Origin: Endotrypanum monterogeii
Taxonomy: Eukaryota; Euglenozoa; Kinetoplastea; Trypanosomatida; Trypanosomatidae
Reading direction: 5' to 3'
Assembly: GCA_000333855.2 (NCBI GenBank)
Contig: CM007315.1
Coordinates: 905,516 to 969,515, forward strand
DNA: 64,000 nucleotides
Shown: in pieces, positions 10,049-19,072 of the stretch
Position numbering within the stretch: the first letter of the stretch is position 1
How the letters are laid out: every line of letters begins with the position of its first letter
Position numbers and translations under genes: made by a program
The notes under the pieces: generated by a model
Databases searched by the model: none
What the model was told of the DNA's origin: nothing
The model's input: only the letters and a program-made list of their open reading frames with translations

Positions 10049-12604
10049 CTACCATATTAGGTATATTTTTCTTGTCTTGTACGCATAGAGGGGAATGATA
10101 GCGCCGGCAACAGCGATAAACATAATGACACCAACGATTCCCCAGAACGGGTTTGTGTTTTCGATATCCGCAAAAAGCACGGGGCAGTTCATACCCCAGT
10201 GAGACGCCACGATGTTCAGCGGCAGCATGACGAGCAACATGTACTGACACATGAGTGCGAAGTAGTCCGCCGTTTCGCTGGTGCGGGAGTTGGTGAAATT
10301 TACCTTAGACGTGTAGATGAGCGTGGCATTTCCGAGGACTGTCCGTGCAACTTCCAGTTTGTGCGTAACACTTGTGACGCTCTTGTAGACCGTGGCGAGG
10401 GATGGCGCCGCCGCTGCCATGGGGTGCGCTGCAGGGGAAACATCGAGTGTGCATCGTCTGGCCGTCAACGCGTGTTTGGCATTACCTGGAGGAGTATGCA
10501 TATCGATTTTCTTCACAGTGTTAGTGATCGATGCATATTTGACGACTGTGGCAGTAGCGTGGGGCCCAGATCCGTCTGCTTTGGTCCCCGCCCTTTGTCT
10601 GTTCCCACCATCCCTTGACGCTGAGCCAAGCAGCTCACCCTTGTCTTGCTTTGCACTCACTCCAAGGATGGCGGTATTGTGTGTTGCCCAGGCTGGTTCC
10701 TTGTGTGATTGGATAAAGCGAGCCGTTGTTTGGATAACTGGGCGATCGAGGGCCTCCAAGAGACAAATCTTCTGAAAAAGAAGTCTCCTGTGCAGCGCAA
10801 GGCGGCGGCGCAGCAGCAGCACGCGGCGCAAGGTGTCGGTCTGGTCGCTCTCGCTGTCGAGATCAATGAGGGGCAGCATGGAGTCGATGGCGTCCACCTC
10901 TCCCAATACGTTGGCCGTGTTTGGGAGGTAGGAGTGACACACGGACGAGAGAAGCAGTGATATAAAAATGGATGTGCACATCGCGGGCTCTGCCGATGCA
11001 CCCGTTGGCGAGGTGGTGCATCTGCCCAGCTGCGCCATACACCTCATCCGGCTGAGCACAGAGGTCTGAAGTTGACCCCACGCCTTTACGCATTGTACTG
11101 CCGCACATGTATCGTCTTTTCCGAACGGCGTATGATGCAGGTCAGATCCGGCAGCATCGTTCCCGTGCAATGTATGCGGGAAATTTTGTTCGCGTCGCTG
11201 CGTGTTGAGTTCCTCTGCGCTGCTCCGGGTACGGCAGTCGGCGCTCGTAAGTCCCAACGTACTCGCAGGGCACCACGTCACGCACCCTGCGGGAAAGCAG
11301 ACAACGTAAGTGGATGCGATGAGTGGGGTTGTGGCGGTGTCGTGGGTGTGTTGCGATGCACTGGTGGCTCGACGTGTATCGGCAGACGAAGTCGGGACGG
11401 CAGACCGGTGGGCGGAAGCTGCGGCCGCGCTGAAGCCGAGCACTATGCGCTCAAAGCCTTTTTGTTTCATTAAGTCGTTCAGCGGCTCGTTCGCGTCATC
11501 GTTTGTCAAAGACGCGTTCGAGAAGAGCGCACTCCCCCAGAGCTCCTCGCTCATCGCCGCGGATGTCGGTATCGACGCCAGAAGCGTCGCCACCTCGAGC
11601 ACCACGTAGTGGGTTGATCCGGCAGCGATTGCAGCGGATGTGCACCGTTGAGTTACCTCGTTTCCTTGCCTGTTCTTCGACCTTTCGTTCTTGTGGAAGT
11701 CATTTCTATCCCTACCTGGGACATCGTCTTCTTTCATGACCGCCTGCAAAGGCTCCATATGTAGCACCCGATCGCTTGGGGAGGTGAGGGCAATCACCTC
11801 TTCCTCGTAAACATCATCGAGAAGAGTGCGATCAGGGCGCGGGTGTGCCTGTCGTTGGTTTTGAACTGCCTCAAAAGATTTCATTGCCAGCGCCTGCATC
11901 CCGAGCGCTGCCCACAAGGCGCTCATGGGTGCGTCATCGTTGTTCAACGGAGGCGCTTCCACCCGATCGCGCCGTCGACACTGTCGCCGTTGAGGAGGCG
12001 GTACCCCGTGAAGGTCAAGCCAGAAGAAGCTGGTGGAGCCCTCACTGTTGCTTGTCTGCACCCCCTCAAGCAACTTCAGGGTGTCTCGAACCGTGCGGCA
12101 ACATCGCGCTAGTGCCACTGGTTCATCAGCGCGCTCACCGCGGTCAACTTTAACAAAACGAGCGTAAAATACAGAGTCCTCGTCATGGGTACGCGACGCA
12201 GAGGTGACGCTGCTAGTGCTGGCTTGAGAGCTGCTCGAGGAGGAGCGAGTTGTGATATTTGGAGGGCGGCTGCGCCTCTGAAGGCCAGAACCGTTGCGCT
12301 TGCCGCGGGGGAAAGCATTGACGCTGCTGTGGGAGCTCGTACTTCTTTCACTTTCTCTCCTGCTGCTACTGCTGCTGCTGCTGCTGCTGCTGCGTCGTTT
12401 CGGGCGTGCCCTGTGGTTTCGTTGTCGGCGATTATGGTTTGTCTCGAGGGGGTTGTTGGGGTAGTGGAAGCTGTTTGGGAGGTTCACAGAGAGGAGTTCT
12501 CGCACCATAGACTCGTTGATGGGTGGGGCTGGTTGGTTGCGAAGCTGTTCAGACATGGAAGGGGTATTCTTCCGCCTGCTGGGGATATCGACGGCAGACG
12601 ACAT
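10049..12604 (-). CDS. CorA-like Mg2+ transporter (GMN motif) with long disordered N-terminus
   Basis: An 851-residue divalent-cation channel or transporter of the CorA/Mrs2/Alr1 superfamily, expected to carry Mg2+ across a membrane as a pentamer. The diagnostic part is the C-terminus. A first membrane segment (about residues 782-801) ends in the family signature GMN at 804-806. A short acidic loop (DIENTN) and a second membrane segment (818-840) follow, and the protein closes with a basic tail (KTRKIYLIW). The helix before the first segment (GNATLIYTSKVNFTNSRTSETADYF) fits the pore-lining helix. The remainder is unusually long and Ser/Arg-rich near the N-terminus (a run of about ten Ser around residues 70-85), with a domain of several hundred residues that I cannot align by eye. 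The open frame extends to 12829, but that leader reads through a TA microsatellite (YIYIYI), so the ATG at 12604 (MSSAVD) is preferred. Which membrane it sits in is not evident. Confidence 0.88.
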   Translation of the reverse strand: MSSAVDIPSRRKNTPSMSEQLRNQPAPPINESMVRELLSVNLPNSFHYPNNPLETNHNRRQRNHRARPKRRSSSSSSSSSSRRESERSTSSHSSVNAFPRGKRNGSGLQRRSRPPNITTRSSSSSSQASTSSVTSASRTHDEDSVFYARFVKVDRGERADEPVALARCCRTVRDTLKLLEGVQTSNSEGSTSFFWLDLHGVPPPQRRQCRRRDRVEAPPLNNDDAPMSALWAALGMQALAMKSFEAVQNQRQAHPRPDRTLLDDVYEEEVIALTSPSDRVLHMEPLQAVMKEDDVPGRDRNDFHKNERSKNRQGNEVTQRCTSAAIAAGSTHYVVLEVATLLASIPTSAAMSEELWGSALFSNASLTNDDANEPLNDLMKQKGFERIVLGFSAAAASAHRSAVPTSSADTRRATSASQHTHDTATTPLIASTYVVCFPAGCVTWCPASTLGLTSADCRTRSSAEELNTQRREQNFPHTLHGNDAAGSDLHHTPFGKDDTCAAVQCVKAWGQLQTSVLSRMRCMAQLGRCTTSPTGASAEPAMCTSIFISLLLSSVCHSYLPNTANVLGEVDAIDSMLPLIDLDSESDQTDTLRRVLLLRRRLALHRRLLFQKICLLEALDRPVIQTTARFIQSHKEPAWATHNTAILGVSAKQDKGELLGSASRDGGNRQRAGTKADGSGPHATATVVKYASITNTVKKIDMHTPPGNAKHALTARRCTLDVSPAAHPMAAAAPSLATVYKSVTSVTHKLEVARTVLGNATLIYTSKVNFTNSRTSETADYFALMCQYMLLVMLPLNIVASHWGMNCPVLFADIENTNPFWGIVGVIMFIAVAGAIIPLYAYKTRKIYLIW

Positions 12605-12632
12605 CTTGTATAGCCAACGTGTAGTGATGGTG

Positions 12633-12663
<31 letters not shown>

Positions 12664-15549
12664 TCAGGGAAGGGGTGTTGTTGTCACAAGGAAGGGACAG
12701 CTGGGGAATTCGCTGATGATAACCTGAGGGGAAAACACACACGCAAGCGCACACACACAAAATCAAACAGGCGACAGCAAAAGAACTAGCCGCTTCGCAT
12801 GAGTAGAGAGTCGCGTTCTCGAGCTGCAATGAAAAAAAATCATCAACGTGTGAACTTCGTGTCGAGGGAAGAAAGAAAGAAAAAAGAAAAATCGAATGTC
12901 ATCGATGAGGGCTAGCGCACGTGAGGGGAAAAAAAAAGGAAGGGGAAGGGGTGTGGGGGTTGCGTATGTGTGTGCAAGACTAGATGGAAGAGGGGGCACA
13001 GAGAGGAGGTAAAGGACAGGTCAGATAAGAAGCGTCAGCGCTAGAGCACACGTGTTATGAAGAGTATATGATATGAAAACAAGCCGATATGGCTTTATTT
13101 TCCTGTCCCCTCCCTCCTTGCGGAGAAAGGAAGAAAGATTGATGACCCTCAGTGGCACGAGTCTGTGCTGTGTGTGTGTGTGTGTGTTTGTGCGTCCGTC
13201 TGAGCACGGGGCGGCGGCGGCGGCGGCGGGGGGTCAGTCTTCCTGAGGGAAAGAACTATTCCACGCAGTCGATTGTTTACCTGATCATGCGTTGCTACGT
13301 GAAGGAATATAAATATAAATATATTTCGTGTCTTTGAGTCATTCCAATCCGTTTTTCATCATTTTCTCTTTTCTCTAGGCGATGGGTGAGGGAACCTTTG
13401 CACCACTACAAGGTTCAGTATCTCCCCCTCCCCAACGGCACACGTCTGCTCAATGCGAGTAGAAGGGGGGGGAGGGGGATCCATCCATCCATATATATAT
13501 CATATATATATATATATCATATACAATACAGCGGAGACAAAGAGAGGAACGAATGTGAGCTTATTGTTCATTTTTGCACGGGTTTTCTCTTTTTTTTTTT
13601 CTGCTAATAAATAAACGAAAAAAAATAGTCAACACAGCAGAAACAAAGAGAAAACAGAAACTTGTTGCTTCGTCCCTACGACGTTGCAGTCGTTCTATCA
13701 CGGTGGCCTTTGCGTTTTATTCTTTTCACTAGACGTTTTTTTTTTTAAATATGGTTGACAGTGCCATGTGAATTTTAGGCAGGTTCGAAGCTGCTCGATA
13801 GCATACTGTATGTCTTTCATAATGCAACAGTCACACTTTTGCATTTGAGGATTCGGTTGCCTCTGCATAAAACAGCGACAACCACCAATGTCAAAAACAA
13901 AAAAAAAAGGATGCTGTTGTGGCATACTCCTCTCCTTCCTTCCCTCTCCACATAAAAAAAATATCGACAGCAGCGAGAATGCAAAAGAATGTATATAAAT
14001 TGGCTGTTGAGAAAGTGGTTTCTCTCTGTTGTGACTAAGCACTCATACAGCGAGGGTGAATAAGAGAGGAAGGGGGTGTTTGTTGTGACTGGCGGTGACA
14101 ATGCTGAGATTATCTGAAGTTATGGCAATTGGTAGAAAGAACATTGCTGTCCCCTGTCCCCATCCTTATGTTGACGTGCCTCTCTCTCTGTGTGTGTGTG
14201 TGTGTGTGCACTCTTTCTGTACTGATCATCACCAGTCAGTTATATTTCTGCTTCACAGATACACATCTACACAGGCGACAAATCTACTTCAGGGGGCGTC
14301 CCATGGCGCAGGCGAGGGATAACCCCCTCCCGCAGACACCCACAGAGAGGCACTGACATATACATACATTGAACATCGCCACAGCACCATCACGCTGCAG
14401 AAGGGAACGAGATTATTATTATTTTGATTTTGTACCTTTTTTTTTGTCCGCATATTGAAGCCGTGCGCACCACTGCCCTTGACTTCTGCTGCTCATCCGT
14501 GACGGAGCATCTGCGCAGGCGAGGAACGGTGGAGGCGCGCGTTACGGAGGGGGGGGGGAGGGGAGGGATAAAAGAAAGCTGACAGAAAAAAGATCAATGT
14601 GGGAGATGCGAGCAGCGTACGTAGTGGAGAATAATGAAAGGAAAACTATCAGCTGTATTTTTGTGGGGTTTCGCATGGCTGTAATGGGGAAGGGGGAGAA
14701 GGAAGAGGTACACAACAGAAAAGAGGGAAGTTCAAAATAAAAATAAAAGAACGAGGGCGAGACGAATAAATGCATGTACACTCGTTTTTCCCCACATACA
14801 CACACACAAAAAAAAAGGACGCCGAAAGAACATTGGAGAAGAGAGAGCGAGAGGGAAAAGGGACGCCAACGATAAAGCGCTATCAATAAAAGGATGGGTG
14901 GAGGGGGAGGGGGGGGGGGAGATACCACACGGAGGCCACAAACGCTTATATATAAATATTTATAAATAAATATATAAATATATATATAAATATATAAATA
15001 TATATATATAAATATATAAATATTTATAAATATATATAAATATAAAGGAAAAGTGAACCATACTATTTCTCCCTTCTCTACTCCAGTTACCGTGTATCAT
15101 AGAGTATGGGAGGTGAGAGAGAGAAAAAAAAAAGAGGCGGATGAGTGCTGAGGAGCATTGATTTTGTGTTTTAGCAACATTCTCAGGTGAACACAAACCC
15201 GAGATTTGCAGGTGGGGGTGCAGCAGCTGTTCAGATACAATTCTATCATCAGAGCACCGCGCACGCTCCGATATGTGACATGTGTAGGCAGGGGTGTCAT
15301 CTGTCATCATATTCGACATACAGAACCTTCTTGAGCCACATGAAGCAAATGAGTGCGTGCTGGTGTATGTGTGGGAGGCGGGGGGGGATCCAAGAATGGT
15401 GGTTGATTGTCTGTCTTCTCTTCACTTGGCCCTCGAGGCTATCCGAGAGCGGGGAGAATGACACTAAAGGGGGCGTGTGTGTATCTGGGCTCCAAGATGG
15501 CGGAGATGAGCCATCTCGCGCAAGACCATTGGTTTCTTTTTTTTTTTCG
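12605..15549. other. Intergenic spacer, low complexity
   Basis: No gene is supported in these 2.9 kb. Visible features are a TA tract (12633-12656), a TG tract (13169-13187), a CGG tract (13210-13227), TA-rich repeats (13491-13520), a TG tract (14189-14207), a G-run block (14547-14567) and a roughly 100-bp TATAAATA array (14946-15045). The less repetitive blocks (14230-14540 and 15140-15530) have only short frames. It spans the 3' UTR of the gene ending at 15550 and the 5' region of the CorA-like gene. Confidence 0.55.
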
Positions 15550-16770
15550 TCAGCGAATCCTTCCCTGTGATCGCCGCGGTGGGGACGAGCACTGACGCAA
15601 AGATCGGTCGCTGAGCGGAGGGGTATTCATCCTCGACGGCATTTTCATTGCGGCCGATTTCTTATTTCCCGCTTCACTGGCATCATGGAGGTCATCAAGA
15701 GGATCCCGTGGTAGGTATTCCGCCGAGCCGTAGGCGTAAGGCCCGAGGGGATCGCCTTCTTCTTCACCACTCGAGAAACGGGACATCTCATTTCGCGGTT
15801 GCCATGCCGAGATGAACGCGTCCGCTCTCGGCCCGACAGTGACGACGACGTAGCCATCTGCTGGGGGCTGACGGGCAAACGGCATACGCTCGCCGAAGGA
15901 GCTTGTACTTCGGTCAATCGTGAAGAGGAGCACACCCCTGCTGCGCCGCGGTGAGTTTGCGTGTTCCTCAGGTGTGCGGTGCGCACCACGTCGCGGGGGA
16001 CCTCTAGTCGTCGCGGTACGGTAATCTTCAGAAAGAAAAAAAAGCTGCACCAGCTCCTCTGGAATATCACGACCGATCGTGTACAATGGGGTGCCCTCCA
16101 TGCGGTGCTGCATGTCTCGCTGATATTGCTTCAAGAATATGTTGCGCCGCTCGACCGAGAGCATTGCACGACGGTCTTCTCGTACGATGCGCTCCACATC
16201 CTTCCCAGAAGAGTGCAGTCGCAGTTGCAAGTGAGAGAGGAATGTCTGTCTCTTCTTGCACGCCCGCTTGATGCGGTTCTCTGGGGCTACAAAATAATCG
16301 AACACAGGCGGCTCGAGTGCCTCTTCGTCTGTCGAGGTCGACTGGTCGGGACTGCGCGACGGTGCAGCGGCACTTACTGGTAGTGTGCTTAGATCAGATG
16401 GTGCGACAATGTGCACACTTGTTTTGCCTTGGATGCCGGGACTCACTTCCTCACCCTCCCGCATGATGCGTTGCCACTCCTGCTCAGGCATGTGCCGTAC
16501 GAGCACCTGCTCGTGTTTGTGTTGCACACATAGTACAGTGAATGGGTCATTGCAGTCGACGATGGCCGAGTAGGGCTCGTTGTAGCGACCGTCCTCCCGC
16601 TTTATCAGCTGACTCCGTATGGTGCGAGGGCGAGAGTTGGCAACCAAAGACCCGGCTGTCTCTGGCAGAGGCGAACTGAAGGAGCGACGCTCATTGGGAG
16701 CTGTATTGCCGATATCATGGTTCTCGCGCTGAGAGCGAGACTCGCGACCGCGATCAATGGCCCTCGGCAT
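15550..16770 (-). CDS. Hypothetical basic protein with central helical region
   Basis: A 406-residue protein I do not recognise. The first 60 residues are Arg/Ser-rich. Residues 66-108 look folded (YSAIVDCNDPFTVLCVQ followed by a charged helix). Residues 130-152 are a Ser/Pro/Thr linker. Residues 163-224 form a long, strongly basic amphipathic helix (many Arg/Lys, pattern suggesting a coiled coil or nucleic-acid contact). The C-terminal 150 residues are again Arg/Pro/Ser-rich with two short beta-like runs (GVLLFTI, GYVVVTVG). An open frame continues to 17046, but it begins at a non-ATG codon and runs through phenylalanine and proline stretches from homopolymers, so the ATG at 16770 (MPRAID) is used. 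A pyrimidine-rich tract lies directly upstream of that ATG on the coding strand. Function unknown. Confidence 0.72.
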   Translation of the reverse strand: MPRAIDRGRESRSQRENHDIGNTAPNERRSFSSPLPETAGSLVANSRPRTIRSQLIKREDGRYNEPYSAIVDCNDPFTVLCVQHKHEQVLVRHMPEQEWQRIMREGEEVSPGIQGKTSVHIVAPSDLSTLPVSAAAPSRSPDQSTSTDEEALEPPVFDYFVAPENRIKRACKKRQTFLSHLQLRLHSSGKDVERIVREDRRAMLSVERRNIFLKQYQRDMQHRMEGTPLYTIGRDIPEELVQLFFLSEDYRTATTRGPPRRGAHRTPEEHANSPRRSRGVLLFTIDRSTSSFGERMPFARQPPADGYVVVTVGPRADAFISAWQPRNEMSRFSSGEEEGDPLGPYAYGSAEYLPRDPLDDLHDASEAGNKKSAAMKMPSRMNTPPLSDRSLRQCSSPPRRSQGRIR

Positions 16771-19072
16771 TTCCTCAGAGTGAGGGGGGCGGGAGGGAGA
16801 AAAGAATGTGCGGAGACAAGGTCGGTCCTCCAGAGAAGGATAATAGATCCCTCGAAAAAAAAAAAACGCCTCGGCGCAGCTAGATGCTGGAACAGTACTG
16901 GTCGGAAATATAGTACGGGATGAAGGGAGGAGGAGGAGGGGGGGGGGTGAGGTCCCCTTTCTGCCGTATTTGAGGGGTTCACTGCAACGGCGTAGATCAA
17001 GACAGTTCTTCTGAGGGGTCCCTTTTTTTTTGTTTATTTGTAGCACGCCAGCGATGGGCAGATGAGCTTATTTGCCCACTGCAGCACAGAAGAGGGGGGG
17101 GGGGAAGGAGGGAGTGAGGCGTGGGGGATGGGGGAGACGGCGTAGCAATTCGTTTCCGAGCTGAGGGTATACAGATGCGTCTCACTTTCTATTTTTTTAT
17201 TTTTTGTTTTATTTTGTGTGTGTCGTCAATGATCCAACGTTGGAGCTTTGATTGCATCCATTGAACTGTACGCTCTTCTGGATTTTTGTTTTCACCGCCC
17301 CGCGTGCGGCAGGCCAAAGACTGTCCCACTCAAACGGATGGGTGGGGAGGGAGGGAGGAGGCAGGGATGACTTGGACACCGATATGGCGGGTGCTCAGGG
17401 CTGCGTGGAAGCAAATTTGTGTCGTTGGAGGGAGGAGTCATTCGTTCATAAAAAAAGAAGTATTTTAATTCATTTGCAGAGATGCATGCATTCGTATTGT
17501 TTCTTCCTTTTCTCGCTGAGAGATTCGATTTTACTTTTTTTATTATTTTTATTTATATTGGATTGATTCTTTATATATCGCTCATTTCTTTTTGTGGCAG
17601 CGAGGGGATGGAGGGACACCGCAGGAAAAAAAGAAATGGGCTGAGTGTATGAGAGAGATATTTTTGGGAGACACAGGGCCTCCGTGAGTGCGGAGCCGCG
17701 CAGGGTGGTATACCGTGTGGGCGTTCCGTTGCAGTTGCTCGAGACAAGGGCTGACGAGTCCCTCTCCCCCCCTATCGGGGAGGGGGGGGGAGAGGAGGGG
17801 GGATGATGGGTTTTAACAGAGCTTCATACCACTCGCTTTACCTTTTTATTTATTTCCTTGTAGCGTTTTGCTGTTCTCTCATTGCCCTACTCCCCGATCC
17901 GGTTTTGTGACACCCATGAACATCTCAGATGTGACGACGAAGTGACTTACAACATGACGCAGAGGCCGGGGGGAGGGAGGGAGCGAGGAAGGGGGGAAAT
18001 AACAGAGATGGTGCCAGTGCAAGCAGAAAAAAGCGAACAAACACACAAAAAAGTGCACAATAGACGAATAGCCGTATTCCTGAAAGATTAAAAATAATAA
18101 TAAAGGATGAGGTTGATTGCATCGATTTTCGGGTCTACTCTGTCAACAGCTGCCCCCCCCCCCTCCCTCGATTCCTCCGCTGGCGTGGTTTATGCTTGCG
18201 GTGCGTGCATCTCTTGGCACGGCTGGCCGATGCAATCGTGTGGGCAGAAGATTGGAGCGTCTTTTTTTTTTTCTTTCTTATTGCTGTGTAGTGATCCGAC
18301 CGATCGAAGCAGGCCCAACAAACCGGGAGATTTTCCGCTATCAAAAAAGCTCGAAATCCCCACAGCTGATGTGTTGTGCACTGTGTGTTCAACCGGGACC
18401 AGCTGCTAAGCGTGTGTGCACCTTGCTCCACACGTTCTCATCTGCTGCTGTTGAGCTGCAAGAGGGTAATGGAGGGGGGTCTACCGATGCACCCAACAAG
18501 AGAGGCTTGACGGTACTACGGAATGCCACAGTGATGTTGTATTTAGAATGAGAGGTGTAGATGATTTGAGCTACACCGCACCCTAATACGCTGGGGCGGA
18601 AGGAGGGGATGAAGGGGGGGGGGGATGTGACACCGAATTTCCTTGGAAAAGGAAACGAAATATAACCGGCTTGTCAAAAAAACAAAAAAAAATATACGAG
18701 GTACTGCGTGATCTTTGCAAGGAATCCATGCAAAAGAATTGACGGCGTTGCCAGTGCCCAGAGGGTGGGCGGTGTTTGCCATTCCTGAGAGAGAAGCCGC
18801 TGATGAAGACTCCCTCCCAGGCGGGGGATGCCTTCGGATAGGATGGTTGTTAAAACAGCACTCGAGGCAATGACTGCAAATCTGCTGTTGACTACACAAA
18901 AATCGGACTGGGGTTGACTTCTTGCATTTTTTTTGGTTTGTCCATGCGATAGGCGAGAGCGGCGATCATCCACCGCATCACATTTTTTTTTTTTTGGGGG
19001 GGGGTAAGCGGTGAAGGGGTTCCTTCTCGCATCGATGACGGCATCCTCCGATAGAGTCCGAGTGCACTACCC
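16771..19072. other. Intergenic spacer with a GC-rich inverted repeat
   Basis: No gene is supported. Contents include G-rich purine blocks (16920-16950 and 17092-17125), AT-rich DNA (17520-17580), a 12-bp perfect inverted repeat listed separately (17761-17795), a C run (18153-18163), T runs (18260-18271 and 18982-18994) and two non-repetitive blocks (17660-17760 and 18180-18480) lacking convincing frames. Confidence 0.55.
17761..17795. repeat. Perfect 12-bp inverted repeat (C-rich/G-rich hairpin)
   Basis: CCTCTCCCCCCC at 17761-17772 is exactly complementary to GGGGGGGAGAGG at 17784-17795, with an 11-base spacer. Either strand could form a very stable hairpin. It lies between two minus-strand genes and would be in the 3' UTR of the gene ending at 19073 or in spacer RNA. 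Confidence 0.6.

Noticed and set aside
12605..12829. Upstream extension of the CorA-like reading frame
   Set aside because: It begins before an ATG at 12604 that fits well, and it translates a TA microsatellite (YIYIYI) and CA/TG tract. The same reasoning removed leaders at 16771-17046, 21665-21913, 31326-31451, 34215-34283, 43109-43303 and 48647-48877.
17751..17800. Hammerhead-like CTGACGAG followed by a long hairpin
   Set aside because: The hairpin could serve as stem II, but the obligatory GAAA after it is absent and no flanking stem I/III pairing was found.
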